Below are positions 26,615 through 37,400 of a DNA stretch of 64,000 bases, piece after piece. Made by a program: the position numbers and the translations under genes. The stretch's first letter is position 1, and the number at the start of each line of letters is the position of its first letter. This stretch comes from Chitinophaga sp. YR627 (lineage in GTDB: Bacteria; Bacteroidota; Bacteroidia; Chitinophagales; Chitinophagaceae), in contig NZ_FOUX01000001.1 of the NCBI RefSeq assembly GCF_900114995.1, positions 620,001-684,000 of the forward strand, read 5' to 3'. Under the pieces are notes generated by a model. That model saw only the letters and a list, made by a program, of their open reading frames with translations, did no database searches and was not told the origin of the DNA.

Positions 26615-26782
26615 AATTAAGAATTAGGAATTAACAATTAAGAATGATGCGTAATTGCCGGAACATTGGATGTAAGGCTGAAACAGCAATATCCAACATG
26701 CAAATAGATTAGTCCGTTTCCTGATTAAGTAAATTCCAGTTGCTAAGGCCAGTTCTTAATTATAAATTTTTAATTCTTAATT
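26615..26782. repeat. 168-bp MITE-like element with 30-bp AT-rich terminal inverted repeats
   Basis: Left arm 26615-26644 and right arm 26753-26782 are inverted copies matching at 26 of 30 positions. They are built from TTAAGAATT-like words around a 108-bp core with no open frame. The element fills the gap between the isomerase stop (3 nt away) and the kinase ATG (6 nt away). It looks like a small non-autonomous repeat or a long RNA stem. No transposase is in the window. Confidence 0.55.
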
Positions 26783-26788
26783 CTCCTC

Positions 26789-28171
26789 ATGCGTTGTATT
26801 GCGATACTTGATATTGGTAAAACCAATAAGAAAGCCTTTCTTATAGATGAACACTACCGGATTGTCCGGGAGAGTGGCACCTGTTTCCCTGAAACAAAAG
26901 ACGAAGACGGTGATCTTTGTGAAGACATTACGCTGCTGACCGACTGGGTAAAAGACAATCTCCATGAACTGGTTTCTTTACCGGAGTATACGGTGGTCGC
27001 AATCAATTTCAGTACTTATGGCGCCAGCATGGTCTACCTCGATGAGGAAGGGCATGTACTGGCGCCTCTTTATAACTACCTGAAGCCATTTCCGCAGGGA
27101 ATGCAGGAAGCGCTTTGTGCGGAGAGTGGCGGACTTGATAAGGTATGCAGTGATACGGCTTCTCCGGCACTGGGTAGTCTGAATGCAGGATTACAGTTGT
27201 ACCGTATCAAAAAGACAAGACCTGCGCTGTTTGATAAGATCAGGTATGCACTGCATCTGCCACAGTATATTAGTTTCCTTGTGACTGGACAGCCCCTGTC
27301 GGATATCACCAGTATTGGTTGCCATACGATGTTGTGGGACTTTTCCCGGCAGCACTATCATGAGTGGGTGCTGAAGGAGGGACTGGCGGAGAAGCTGGCG
27401 CCGGTATTTCCTGGTAACAGGGTATTACCTGCCACTATTAAAGAGCAGCATTATATGGCAGGTGTCGGACTGCATGACAGCTCTGCTGCACTGATCCCTT
27501 ACTTATCCAGCTTTTCTGAGCCATTTGCCCTGATCTCGACAGGCACCTGGTGTATTACCCTTAATCCGTTCAATAATAGCCCCTTAACTCCCACCGAACT
27601 GGCATCAGACTGTCTTTGCTATCTCACCTATGAAAACCGCCCTGTAAAGGCCGCAAGACTGTTTGCCGGCAACGAACATGAGCAGCAGGTGAAAAGGCTG
27701 GCAGAATATTATCAGACACCGGTAAATTACTACCAGCAAGTCGTATTCGACCCCGCTATATTTGCTCAATTGCTCACGGTACCTCCGCAACACCAAATAC
27801 CTGTACCTGGTACAGGCCTGTTGCAGTCTTCCCGCTTTGCAGAAAGGTCATTAACTGACTTTACCAGCTATGAGATCGCTTATCACCGTTTACTGATGGA
27901 TATCATGGAACAGCAGCAGTTTTCTTCATCGCTGGTATTGGCAGACACACCGGTAAAACGGATTTTCGTGGACGGTGGTTTTAGCAGGAATACGGTATAT
28001 ATGCATCTGCTGGCAGCAGCATTCCCTCAGATGGAAGTGTATGCTGCCTCGGTAGCCCAGGCTACGGCAGTAGGAGCCGCTCTCGCTATCCACAGGCACT
28101 GGAATACGCAATCACTACCGGCTGACCTTGTAGAGATGAGACACTATAGCCACGGCTCGATTTATATTTGA
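26789..28171 (+). CDS. FGGY-family carbohydrate kinase, probable L-rhamnulokinase
   Basis: This 460-residue sugar kinase has the N-terminal ATPase loop AILDIGKTNKKAFLID and central motifs SLNAGLQLY and SIGCHTMLWDF. The C-terminal FGGY half contains STGTWCITL and the adenosine-binding IFVDGGFSRN. It should phosphorylate L-rhamnulose to the 1-phosphate, since it is the only kinase in the operon; this is inferred from context. It begins 6 nt after the MITE-like repeat and ends within 6 nt of lutA. Confidence 0.88.
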   Translation: MRCIAILDIGKTNKKAFLIDEHYRIVRESGTCFPETKDEDGDLCEDITLLTDWVKDNLHELVSLPEYTVVAINFSTYGASMVYLDEEGHVLAPLYNYLKPFPQGMQEALCAESGGLDKVCSDTASPALGSLNAGLQLYRIKKTRPALFDKIRYALHLPQYISFLVTGQPLSDITSIGCHTMLWDFSRQHYHEWVLKEGLAEKLAPVFPGNRVLPATIKEQHYMAGVGLHDSSAALIPYLSSFSEPFALISTGTWCITLNPFNNSPLTPTELASDCLCYLTYENRPVKAARLFAGNEHEQQVKRLAEYYQTPVNYYQQVVFDPAIFAQLLTVPPQHQIPVPGTGLLQSSRFAERSLTDFTSYEIAYHRLLMDIMEQQQFSSSLVLADTPVKRIFVDGGFSRNTVYMHLLAAAFPQMEVYAASVAQATAVGAALAIHRHWNTQSLPADLVEMRHYSHGSIYI

Positions 28172-28176
28172 ACAAG

Positions 28177-28917
28177 ATGAAAGTAGGACTATTCATACCA
28201 TGTTACATCGACCAGTTTTATCCACAGGTAGGTATCGCCACGTTATCGCTACTGGAGAAACTGGGTTGTGAAGTGGTATACCCGCAGGGACAAACCTGCT
28301 GTGGTCAACCCATGGCCAATTCCGGATTCGAACACCTTACTTCCGGTTGTAATACACTTTTCGTAGACCATTTCCAGGACTTTGACTACATCGTTGGGCC
28401 TTCCGGAAGCTGCGTACTGCATATTAAAGACCATCTGCATGTACCGGAGCGGGAAGATAAAGCCACCCATATCCGCCAGCGCATTTATGAACTGGCAGAA
28501 TTCCTGACGGATGTATTGAAGGTGGAAAGTCTGCAGGCCAGATTCCCTCACAAAGTAGGTATCCACCAGAGTTGTCACGGACAACGTGGTTTAGGACTCT
28601 CCCAGATGAGTGAACTGGTGGCGGAACCATTCTCCAAACCACAGCAGTTATTGCAGATGGTAGAAGGGCTGGAACTGGTAGAACTCAAACGTAAGGATGA
28701 ATGCTGCGGATTTGGCGGTACTTTCTGTGTGTTTGAGGAGGCCGTTTCGGTAAAAATGGGAAAGGACCGTATTGCAGATCACGTCAACAATGGTGCTGAG
28801 TATATTACGGGAAATGATGTGAGTTGCCTGATGCACCTGGAAGGGATCTTACGCAGACAACAAAGCAATGTGAAGGTGCTGCATATGGCAGAAATATTAA
28901 ATGCTAGTATAGACTAA
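28177..28917 (+). CDS. lutA: LutA/YkgE-type L-lactate oxidation subunit
   Basis: This 246-residue (Fe-S) oxidoreductase subunit has two CCG domains: GQTCCGQPMANSGFEH (about residues 35-55) and DECCGFGGTFCVFEE. It works with LutB and LutC to oxidise L-lactate to pyruvate. Start ATG 28177 lies 5 nt after the kinase stop; TTG 28168 would overlap that gene. Its place in a rhamnose operon suits the lactate made from lactaldehyde. Confidence 0.93.
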   Translation: MKVGLFIPCYIDQFYPQVGIATLSLLEKLGCEVVYPQGQTCCGQPMANSGFEHLTSGCNTLFVDHFQDFDYIVGPSGSCVLHIKDHLHVPEREDKATHIRQRIYELAEFLTDVLKVESLQARFPHKVGIHQSCHGQRGLGLSQMSELVAEPFSKPQQLLQMVEGLELVELKRKDECCGFGGTFCVFEEAVSVKMGKDRIADHVNNGAEYITGNDVSCLMHLEGILRRQQSNVKVLHMAEILNASID

Positions 28918-28920
28918 TCA

Positions 28921-30303
28921 ATGGAACACGAGAATCATAAACATCAGGAACATGCCGTCCTTGCGGACGCTTTTAACCAGAATGAGCCCCGTGTGGACTG
29001 GCATGATGAAACGCTCTGGTGGGTACGTCAGAAACGTGACCGGATGGCCTGGAGCATTCCGGAGTGGGAGGAATTGAGGGAAGCGGCTTCCCAGATCAAA
29101 CATAACGTGCTGGGTAATATGCATGATTACCTGCTTGAGTTTGAAAAGAATGCGATTGCCAATGGCGCCGTCGTTCACTGGGCTGCTGATGCAGCTGAGC
29201 ATAACAAGATCGTGCTGCAACTGCTCCAGGAACAGGGCGTGAAGCGCATGGTGAAGAGTAAATCCATGTTGACGGAAGAGTGTCACCTGAATCCATATCT
29301 CGCAGAACATGGCATTGAGGTGATAGATACCGATCTGGGTGAACGTATCGTGCAGCTGGCAAAGGAGCCACCCAGTCATATCGTGTTGCCGTGTATTCAT
29401 AAGAAGAAAGAAGAAATAGGAGATCTGTTCCATGAACATCTGGGCACACCAGCAGGTAATGCTGATCCGAAGTTCCTGACAGCAGCTGCCCGTCAGCATC
29501 TCAGAAAAGAATTCATTCAGTCAAGGGTTGCTATCACCGGTGTCAATTTTGCTGTTGCTGAAACGGGAGAAATGGTGGTTTGTACCAATGAAGGAAATGC
29601 CGATATGGGCGCTCACCTGGCAGATGTACATATTGCCTGTATGGGTATCGAGAAGCTTATCCCGCAGCGCAAACACCTGGGGGTATTCCTTCGTTTGCTG
29701 GCAAGAAGTGCGACAGGACAGCCTATTACCACTTACAGCAGTCATTTCCGTAAACCGAAAGAAGGACAGCAGTTACATATCGTACTGGTTGATAATGGCC
29801 GTAGCCGTCAGCTGGGCAGGGAAGATTTCCGTAACTCTCTGAAATGTATCCGTTGCGGCGCGTGTATGAATACCTGTCCTGTATATCGTCGCAGTGGTGG
29901 TCATAGTTACCATAATGCGATCGCAGGACCGATCGGGTCTATTCTGGCGCCTAACCTGGATATGAAAGATTATGCCGATCTGCCTTTCGCGTCCACTTTA
30001 TGTGGTTCGTGTTCGAATGTTTGTCCGGTGAAGATCGACATACACCAGCAGCTCTATAAATGGAGACAGGTGATCACTAAAGAGGGTTATACCAAAAAGA
30101 CGAAAGCGGCAGGTATGCATGCGATGAATATCGTGCTATCCAAACCAGGACTCTATAAAACAGCTGGTGGTGTAGGGCGTTGGGTGATGCGTACATTCCC
30201 TGCTGTGGTGAACAATGGTATGAATCCATGGTATAAACAACGCGAAATGCCGGCTCCTCCGAAAGAGTCATTTGCTGATTGGTATAAGAAGAACAGGAAA
30301 TAA
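28921..30303 (+). CDS. lutB: LutB/YkgF-type lactate utilisation iron-sulfur protein
   Basis: This 460-residue protein has an N-terminal LUD domain (about 70-300; KSKSMLTEECHLNPYLAE, ETGEMVVCTNEGN). Two 4Fe-4S motifs follow, CIRCGACMNTCPVYRR and CGSCSNVCPVKIDIH. It is 3 nt downstream of lutA. The cytoplasmic LutABC complex passes electrons from L-lactate to an unknown carrier. Confidence 0.95.
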   Translation: MEHENHKHQEHAVLADAFNQNEPRVDWHDETLWWVRQKRDRMAWSIPEWEELREAASQIKHNVLGNMHDYLLEFEKNAIANGAVVHWAADAAEHNKIVLQLLQEQGVKRMVKSKSMLTEECHLNPYLAEHGIEVIDTDLGERIVQLAKEPPSHIVLPCIHKKKEEIGDLFHEHLGTPAGNADPKFLTAAARQHLRKEFIQSRVAITGVNFAVAETGEMVVCTNEGNADMGAHLADVHIACMGIEKLIPQRKHLGVFLRLLARSATGQPITTYSSHFRKPKEGQQLHIVLVDNGRSRQLGREDFRNSLKCIRCGACMNTCPVYRRSGGHSYHNAIAGPIGSILAPNLDMKDYADLPFASTLCGSCSNVCPVKIDIHQQLYKWRQVITKEGYTKKTKAAGMHAMNIVLSKPGLYKTAGGVGRWVMRTFPAVVNNGMNPWYKQREMPAPPKESFADWYKKNRK

Positions 30304-30350
30304 GCGGACCATCCGGCAATCATTCTCAATTATTAATTTGTAATTACGAT

Positions 30351-30932
30351 ATGTCACGCGAAGCGATACTCGCCGCCATAAAAAAGAATCAGCCTGAATA
30401 TCAGGCATTACCCGATCTGTCAGGCTTCGGTCAGGCAGGACCAGGAGATCCAGCTGCCTTTAAAAAGGTCGTGGAAACGCTCGGCGGGCAGGTATATGAA
30501 ATCAACTCATTCGCAGAAATACAACCGCTCGTGGCGGAACATTATACTGATCTGAAACAGGTAGTTGCTATCAAAGAGGAATATCTCCCTGGTGCTGCTA
30601 CGCAGTGGCAGACAGGAGATGGTCGTCAGCTGGAACACGTGGATCTGGCTATTATCCCCGGACAACTGGGCGTAGCCGAAAACGGCGCTATCTGGGTGAC
30701 GGAAAGTGAGATTGAAGTAAGAGTGTTGCCGTTTATCACACAACATCTGGCGATCGTTATTGACAGTAAGAGCATCCTGCCCACCATGCACGATGCCTAT
30801 GCACGTATCGGTGCGCCGTCAACTGGTTTTAGCGCTTTTATCGCCGGACCATCCAAGACTGCAGATATCGAACAATCATTGGTGTTAGGAGCGCATGGGG
30901 CGAAAAGTCTGACGGTCTTTATGATCGGATAA
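30351..30932 (+). CDS. lutC: LutC/YkgG-type lactate utilisation protein
   Basis: This 193-residue LUD-domain protein is the third LutABC subunit. Typical segments are GQLGVAENGAIWVTE and LGAHGAKSLTVFMIG at the C-terminus. It follows lutB by 47 nt and precedes the mutarotase by 18 nt. Confidence 0.92.
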   Translation: MSREAILAAIKKNQPEYQALPDLSGFGQAGPGDPAAFKKVVETLGGQVYEINSFAEIQPLVAEHYTDLKQVVAIKEEYLPGAATQWQTGDGRQLEHVDLAIIPGQLGVAENGAIWVTESEIEVRVLPFITQHLAIVIDSKSILPTMHDAYARIGAPSTGFSAFIAGPSKTADIEQSLVLGAHGAKSLTVFMIG

Positions 30933-30950
30933 CCCATCAATTTCCATGTT

Positions 30951-31262
30951 ATGAAAATCGCTTTTAAAATGCAGCTCAAACCTGGCTGCAAAGAAGAATA
31001 CCGCAAACGCCATGACGCCATCTGGCCGGAACTGAAAGCATTGCTGAAAGACAATGGCGTAAGCGACTATTCTATCTTCCTGGATGAGGAGACCAATATC
31101 CTGTTTGGCGTACAGCAGCAAACAGGCGAACAGTCATCCCAGGATCTGGGGACCTTACCCATTGTACAGCGCTGGTGGGCATATATGGCCGATATCATGG
31201 ATACCAATGAAGACAATTCTCCTGTCACCAGACCATTAGTGCAGGTCTTTCACATGGACTGA
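30951..31262 (+). CDS. rhaM: L-rhamnose mutarotase
   Basis: This 103-residue RhaM interconverts alpha- and beta-L-rhamnose. Marks are [20 protein letters not shown] with the catalytic His, IWPEL, and WWAYMADIM near the C-terminus. It is the last gene of the operon. Its TGA at 31260-31262 abuts the stop of the convergent usher-like gene with no spacer. Confidence 0.95.
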   Translation: MKIAFKMQLKPGCKEEYRKRHDAIWPELKALLKDNGVSDYSIFLDEETNILFGVQQQTGEQSSQDLGTLPIVQRWWAYMADIMDTNEDNSPVTRPLVQVFHMD

Positions 31263-33905
31263 CTATTTCCTTTCCAGTATAAAGTGAATATCATCTATCA
31301 CATCACCTTCCCGTTTCGTACTGATATGGAGGTCGTAAGCCGCCTGCTGTGGTCTTAGCTTCAGCTTTTTCAGCTGTGCTTTATCCGGCTGGATGACGTA
31401 GTCGCCCGGTGGCAGGCCCATGTAGTTGAAATAACCATCTGATTCCGTCAACAGACATTTTACCAGGGTACTGTCCGATCTGTAAATACAGATCTTGATA
31501 CCACCCTGTTCCTTCAGGGTGGAGTCTTCCCGCAGACTTACACTACCCGATACTTCTCCCATCACAGATACTGGTACATCGATGCGGCGCAGCTGATTCG
31601 GTTCGATCGTGATACGGATGGTTGGTTTACGGATCTGCCAGGATACACTTTCAAAGCCTTTTGATTCCAGTTCGAACAGATAGGCCGCATAAGGCTCCAT
31701 ATCAAGTATACAAATGCTGGTATCTCTCAGACTGCGGATCATCCTTCCACCGTTATATTTCATTTGCAAACCTTCTACCCTTGGTTCTCCTTTATCAAAC
31801 TTTTCGTTGTTATTGAGGTCGAGGAATGGCACAAACACCACACCCCCTGAACCTACACTGGAGCGGTTATGTGTACCTGAATAACCGGAGGCGCCGTCAT
31901 GGATGATACTACCCCTGGCTGATTCCACGAATGTTGTCAGGTTGTTGTTGCGCCAGAGGGAGAACCCGATCTGTGAAAAAGAGAAGTCATAACGCAGGCC
32001 GATACCGATGTTGGTAATGTCGGTACGATAGTTCTTTTCGTAGGAAAAGTTCAGGTATCCGTTTTTAAACAGGTATTTACCTGCTTCACAACGTAGGGCC
32101 ATAAAGCGGTTGCTGTTGTATTCGTATTGTACCTGTGGCGTCAGCAGAATATTGCCCGGTACCCGGAAGGTCAGGGCCAGGTTGGTATATACAAAAGGCG
32201 TTTCGTCCTTGATGAAGATCGCGTAGGTGGACAGACTGGTGCCTACTTTATACAGTGCACCCGACATCAGCCATTCTGTAGTAGTATAATAGGACCCTGG
32301 CAGAATGATCTGGTCTAGGGTCAGACGCGTAAACATCGAGAAGTTCTTCGATGTAAAAGGTTTGGATATGACTGCTTTGCGTTCTTCCAGCCAGTTATAG
32401 ATGATGGCCGTCTGTCCTTTATTATACCGGGTATAGTTCAGTTCTGCCTGCAGATTGTTCTGGGAGCGGTAGCTCAGAATTCCTCTTGAGCGCACGCCGT
32501 AGGTATATTCACCATAAAACAGCAGGTTGGATACCAGTCGGAGGGAGGCTGTCACAAAAGGAAGCGTATTAGCCTTTCTGATCGATGAAAGGTACTCGAC
32601 CCCTGCACCTACCGTAATGGTGTTTGTAAGGCCGTAATTGGCCTGTATACGGCCTAATTTGCTGTTTACGGTGTCTTCTGCCACACCCGCGCTGGCTGTG
32701 TATTCAAATTCCTTTGCGGGAATGAAGTTGAAAGGAATACTGATATTCTCTTCCTGGAATCGTTCTTCTCCCCACGGGCCATAGAAACGCAGTTTTATCT
32801 GCGAATTGCCATACACCAGGGGAACCTGGAATGTATAGAAACCAGCAGCGTCAGCCACTGTATAATCTACAAGGGCATTGTTGATATATAATTCCACCGT
32901 CCATCCCGGGTCAGTGAAATTACTGAGTGTATAAGTGCCATAAGAGCGACGGTAGGTGGTAGGCGCATTGGTCACCTGCACACCCACTACCGGTGCGTAA
33001 AGGGAGGCAATGGTAGGGGTGAAGATCTTTCCGGCAATGATCTGACGCAGCCATTTCCGGTCGTTATTGACAAAGCGCAGGCGATAATATTGCTGCCGCT
33101 GGTCAAAAGGACGGATGATGTTACTGTCCGGATGCGTTGGTTTCAGTTGCTGCCGTGCGAAGTTGTTATAATTCAATGAAACGGTCGCTTCTCCACCTGC
33201 GAAGGTGCCACCCATCGTCAGATTAAACCAGGTATCATTGGTGCTTTGCAGTCGCTGTGTAGATACGACCGACCAGTCGGCCATCCCGAATTTAAAGAGC
33301 TTATTGCTTCGTCCGATGGTGGTATCGGCGACAATATTCCCTTTCAGTTTGTTCAGGTTGCGGTACATCAGCTGTTGCCGCATTTCCCGGATAGCGGGTA
33401 GTTCAACCTTTGACTCCACTTTTACAGATAAGCTGCGGAAGTTAAAATTACAGCTCAGCTGAAATATACTGGCGAAGTAGTCTGTACGCAGGTATAAGCC
33501 GGTTTCTGTTTTCACAAGACCGTTTGCCCCGACCTTGAATACCTTGTCCCGGAACCGGATCTGGTTATTCTTCTTATCAATCAGAAAAGCTGCGTCCTGT
33601 GTGATGAAGAAGCCGGAAAGGGTGTCCAGTGTCTCAGAAGAGGCATTCCGGATCTTCAGGAAGTTGAATACGTCCTGAATAGACAGATAGGCAACTTCGT
33701 CCTGAACAACAGCAGGGATCTCGGCACCGCCGACACCCTGTAACACAACCATGATAGAGGTTTCTTCATATTTGGGGTCTTCGTCGTTATCGCCGTCCTT
33801 ATCTTTGGCGGCAAGGGGTAGCGTACAAGCTGCCAGCAGCAGTATGCAAACTGCTTTGCAGCAAAGGCGCTTCAATGGATTGGTATGGATAGTAATGCCT
33901 GTCAT
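31263..33905 (-). CDS. Usher-like outer-membrane protein (chaperone-usher type)
   Basis: This 880-residue protein has a signal peptide ending near LPLAA. A ~100-residue N-terminal domain comes first. A long beta-strand-rich barrel follows (about residues 170-640), with many alternating aromatic strands. It holds a segment like the fimbrial usher plug and hinge: WTVELYINNALVDYTV, GFYTFQVPLVYGNSQIKL and RFYGPWGEERFQEE. C-terminal beta-sandwiches include DLNNNEKFDKGEPRVEGL (a CNA_B-like opening) and a carboxypeptidase-regulatory-like end. As the last gene after a PapD-like chaperone and DUF4402 proteins, it is best explained as the secretion pore of a chaperone-usher-like system. The start is ATG 33905; TTG 33908 is in frame. 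Confidence 0.65.
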   Translation of the reverse strand: MTGITIHTNPLKRLCCKAVCILLLAACTLPLAAKDKDGDNDEDPKYEETSIMVVLQGVGGAEIPAVVQDEVAYLSIQDVFNFLKIRNASSETLDTLSGFFITQDAAFLIDKKNNQIRFRDKVFKVGANGLVKTETGLYLRTDYFASIFQLSCNFNFRSLSVKVESKVELPAIREMRQQLMYRNLNKLKGNIVADTTIGRSNKLFKFGMADWSVVSTQRLQSTNDTWFNLTMGGTFAGGEATVSLNYNNFARQQLKPTHPDSNIIRPFDQRQQYYRLRFVNNDRKWLRQIIAGKIFTPTIASLYAPVVGVQVTNAPTTYRRSYGTYTLSNFTDPGWTVELYINNALVDYTVADAAGFYTFQVPLVYGNSQIKLRFYGPWGEERFQEENISIPFNFIPAKEFEYTASAGVAEDTVNSKLGRIQANYGLTNTITVGAGVEYLSSIRKANTLPFVTASLRLVSNLLFYGEYTYGVRSRGILSYRSQNNLQAELNYTRYNKGQTAIIYNWLEERKAVISKPFTSKNFSMFTRLTLDQIILPGSYYTTTEWLMSGALYKVGTSLSTYAIFIKDETPFVYTNLALTFRVPGNILLTPQVQYEYNSNRFMALRCEAGKYLFKNGYLNFSYEKNYRTDITNIGIGLRYDFSFSQIGFSLWRNNNLTTFVESARGSIIHDGASGYSGTHNRSSVGSGGVVFVPFLDLNNNEKFDKGEPRVEGLQMKYNGGRMIRSLRDTSICILDMEPYAAYLFELESKGFESVSWQIRKPTIRITIEPNQLRRIDVPVSVMGEVSGSVSLREDSTLKEQGGIKICIYRSDSTLVKCLLTESDGYFNYMGLPPGDYVIQPDKAQLKKLKLRPQQAAYDLHISTKREGDVIDDIHFILERK

Positions 33906-33912
33906 CAATGTT

Positions 33913-34416
33913 TTATTCCTGTATGAATGTGACCTGAAACACGCCGCTGTAATTGCCCGCAGGATTTGCCGGAGGTGGCCCTACTGTAAGAGTGCCTCCG
34001 ATACGCACGATCGTGCGGGCAGGAGATGTAGCCGTAGCTATGAAAGGAGTGCCGGTACTGGCCGTCCCTATATGTAGTGATAAAAAGCCGCCGTTACTGC
34101 CTGTCAGTGTCACATCCGGACCATTCATGATGGAAATAAGTGTGCCCGGATTTGCATCTACTTCAAAAATGGCAGGGGAGAATGGATAACCCAGATTCGC
34201 CTGCACAATAGTCCCGGTTACAGAGCGGGAGCCATCCGGATAGAGGATTACCGTTCCTCCTGTGATGCCTTGGAAAAATGCGCCGAAGATCAATCCCTGT
34301 GCCGGATTGACGAACACGGAGATCGGCCGTGGAGGAGGTTCCTGCGCCCGTACCACAAAAGGTGCCAGTAGCAGACCGCTGAAAAAAAGGTGATATATAT
34401 GTTTGAATTTGCTCAT
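33913..34416 (-). CDS. DUF4402-like secreted beta-sandwich protein (second subunit)
   Basis: This 167-residue protein has a signal peptide ending at VVRAQ. The mature part holds LIFGAFFQG, TGGTVILYPDGSRSVTG and GNYSGVFQVTFIQE, the strand order of DUF4402 domains. Their fold resembles Csu/spore-coat-U pilin subunits. It lies 7 nt after the giant gene and 7 nt before the usher-like gene. A role as tip or minor subunit is inferred. Confidence 0.72.
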   Translation of the reverse strand: MSKFKHIYHLFFSGLLLAPFVVRAQEPPPRPISVFVNPAQGLIFGAFFQGITGGTVILYPDGSRSVTGTIVQANLGYPFSPAIFEVDANPGTLISIMNGPDVTLTGSNGGFLSLHIGTASTGTPFIATATSPARTIVRIGGTLTVGPPPANPAGNYSGVFQVTFIQE

Positions 34417-34423
34417 CACTTTG

Positions 34424-37400
34424 TTATTGGTTAGCAATAAACACTTTCTTCGATACCTGTTGTTTATTCGCGTAGAAGGTGACGATGTAAATACCTCCGT
34501 TGTAATGTGATCCCAGCAGGTAACGACCATTACCAGTATAGTCTTTCCGTAGCAGTACCTGTCCGTTTACATTGCTTACGGTGATCGTACATTTCTCTCC
34601 TGGTATTTTGTCAAACTGTGCGTACAGACTGTTACCAGCTGCGTAAGCATGATACAACGGCGTTTCAGTTGACACGCCACCGTCATCGCCTGCTTTCAGT
34701 ACCAGGAAGAAACGGGTATCAAAACTTCCTTTACGCAGGAAGAGTCTGTAAGGAGTCGTCTGATGCAGATCATGTGTGATGCCCGCTTCTTTATCATACA
34801 GATAGAAATGTCTGCCAGCCGGCATGCGTTCGATCAGCGGCATGGTAAAGCTGACATATCCTTCCTGCTCTGTCGTAATACCCAGCGGGATCATTTCCGT
34901 ACTATCAATATCATTGGGCCATGCAGCGATTGATTGCCGTTCTGTGCCTGCCATGACATACAGATTGGGCACATGTTCGTCGGTATTGATGATCTTCAGC
35001 GCGTCAATGTCCTGCTCGAAATCTCTTGAGTAGCTATTGTCAAAATAGATAACTGCCGGATCGGAAGGAGAGCCTTCGTCGGTAAAGCCTGCGCTCAGTC
35101 GGAGTAATGGTTCTGTCAGTGGTCGTTCCCTGTGGAAGTTAGGCGCCAGATTATTGACCCTGGCGGTATTATTTACGGTCAGCGTACCCGATACCGGGAA
35201 TGTACCGTTGGTCACGTGTACAAAGAAGCCCTGCATGGCAGGAACGACGTTGTTAGCAACGCCATCGCTGGAAACACCATTGATGTAGGAACTGTAAGTA
35301 CCCGTGTATTGATTGGTCGTACCGGCATTGAAATAGTAAATCGCATTGTCGACATTCACGCGTGTCCATCCACCTGCTGCATCCCAGTCGACCGGTGACG
35401 GATAAGGATTACCCACCAGGTTAAAGCCTTTGGTATAAGGCTGGTTGTTGTTGGTAAGGGTAGGAGCGGTGATCGTACCGTTATTAACTGTGCCGGTCAT
35501 ATCGAGGGTAACAGGAGACATGCTCGTACCCAGATTACCTGCATAACCGACCATGGAGGCCAGGATACCAGAAGCAGCAGTATAGGATACCCAACCGGAA
35601 GAAGCCCTGTTTTCTACATAACGATAGAAGGACGGGAAGCTGGAATTCAGGTTCACATCGTCAGAAAATTCATTTACAGTCGCGGCGTTTAACGGCGAAC
35701 TGAGATATACATAACCAAAGCTATTCGGACGGTAACGCTGGATGGTAACGCTACCCAATACGGAGCCAACACCGGTGCCGTCTATCAACGCCGTACGGGT
35801 AGCTGTAGACAGCAAAGTAAGGTTGGTGCCTGTTACAAACAGGCCCGTTGTGGCCTTTAATACACCGGCGATATTCAGCGTGCCCAATAGTGATACACCC
35901 GCCACATTGTTCGTAGTGAGGTTGAGCACTGTATTACCGGCAAAAGTATTTGCAGGTATTGTCTGGGAAGCGGCGCCGGTTATTTCGATACTTCCGTTGC
36001 TGGCAGTGAATGTGCCACTATTGGTGATCGCGCCGTATATCTGTAATGTACCGCCGCTGACGGTAACTGAGGCTCCGCTTTGTATGATCAGATTGTTAGT
36101 CATCGCGGTACCCGTATTGATCAACGGATAGTTGGTCAGACCTGTTGGGATCGTTGCATTGGTCGTGCTGACAGGGACGAGGTTATTGGACCAGTTGCCG
36201 GTTACGAACCAGTTGACACTCACAGCACCTGTCCATACGTTGTCAGCGATCAGTTGTCCGACGGCCAGCGCCACACTGAGATTCGTTAGGCCCGTAGCCT
36301 GTATGGAGGTCGGCAGCGGACTGGCCGTTGCCGGTGTTGTCCAGGTAGAGCCATTGTAGCTGCCTACTTTGAAATTAGCTGTATTAGACCCCGCATCTAC
36401 ATCGGCCGCGTTCCAGTTCATAGTGACAGAAGCGGTAGTAAAGCTGGTTCCTGTATTGGTGAACGACCAGTAGCGATTGACGCTTCTGTTGGGATTTACC
36501 GGGGATGTAGCAATATTCGGATGATCTGTGGGTGTGACGGTGGCCAGTATACTACCAGAGGTAGTCACATTGGTGAAAGTGATAGATGCAGGACTGTAAT
36601 AGGTGGCGTCACCCAGTTCGAAATTCCTGGTTACACTACCGGTTGGCAGGGCTTTTTGTAGTCTGCCAATTACCCAGCCGGTGGACTGGGAAGCGCCGGT
36701 CACTGTACCCGTGGTAGGCTGGATCAGAGCGAATGTGCTGCCGGTATTGATCTTATTCAGGATGAAATTCAGTACACTGCTGACCGTCACATTAGACCCA
36801 AGGTTGATGATGCCAGCTGATTTATTAACCGTCAGATTATTGAATGCACCGGTAGAGGTAATAGTCTGCGTACCGAGGCCATTGAAATAAACAGTGGAGC
36901 CGGTATTGGTGTAAGTACCACTGCTCATGGTCCAGTTGCCGCCAACAGTATCTGTGAAGCTACCCTGTACAAAGGTGCCGGTAGACAGGGTAAAGTCATT
37001 CAGAATTTTCAGCACTGCGGATGCTGTTTTAGACCCCGTTGCAGAGATAACCAGGTTACCATAAGGCGTAGCAGAAGAAATAGCCTGCGTGCTACCGCCA
37101 TATTCTACGGTACTAAGCGTATCCAGCGAATAGGTACTGAATGCAGGTAAGGTCTGTGTACCGCGTAGTATTAACCGGGCATTGTCTTCTATGGTCAATG
37201 AACCGGTTGCACTTGGCGTGATAGCAAAACCAGCTGCATCCAGTATCCCTGTAGTGATCGTAATATCATCTACTGCAGTAATAGCTTTAGCGAGGGTAGT
37301 GGTAATGCCGGGATCTTTCTGATTAGTGACCTGCGCCAGGTTAAATGAAGCGGCAGAACCGGTTATAATAGAAGGCAGACCACCTGTCATGGTGAGCGTG

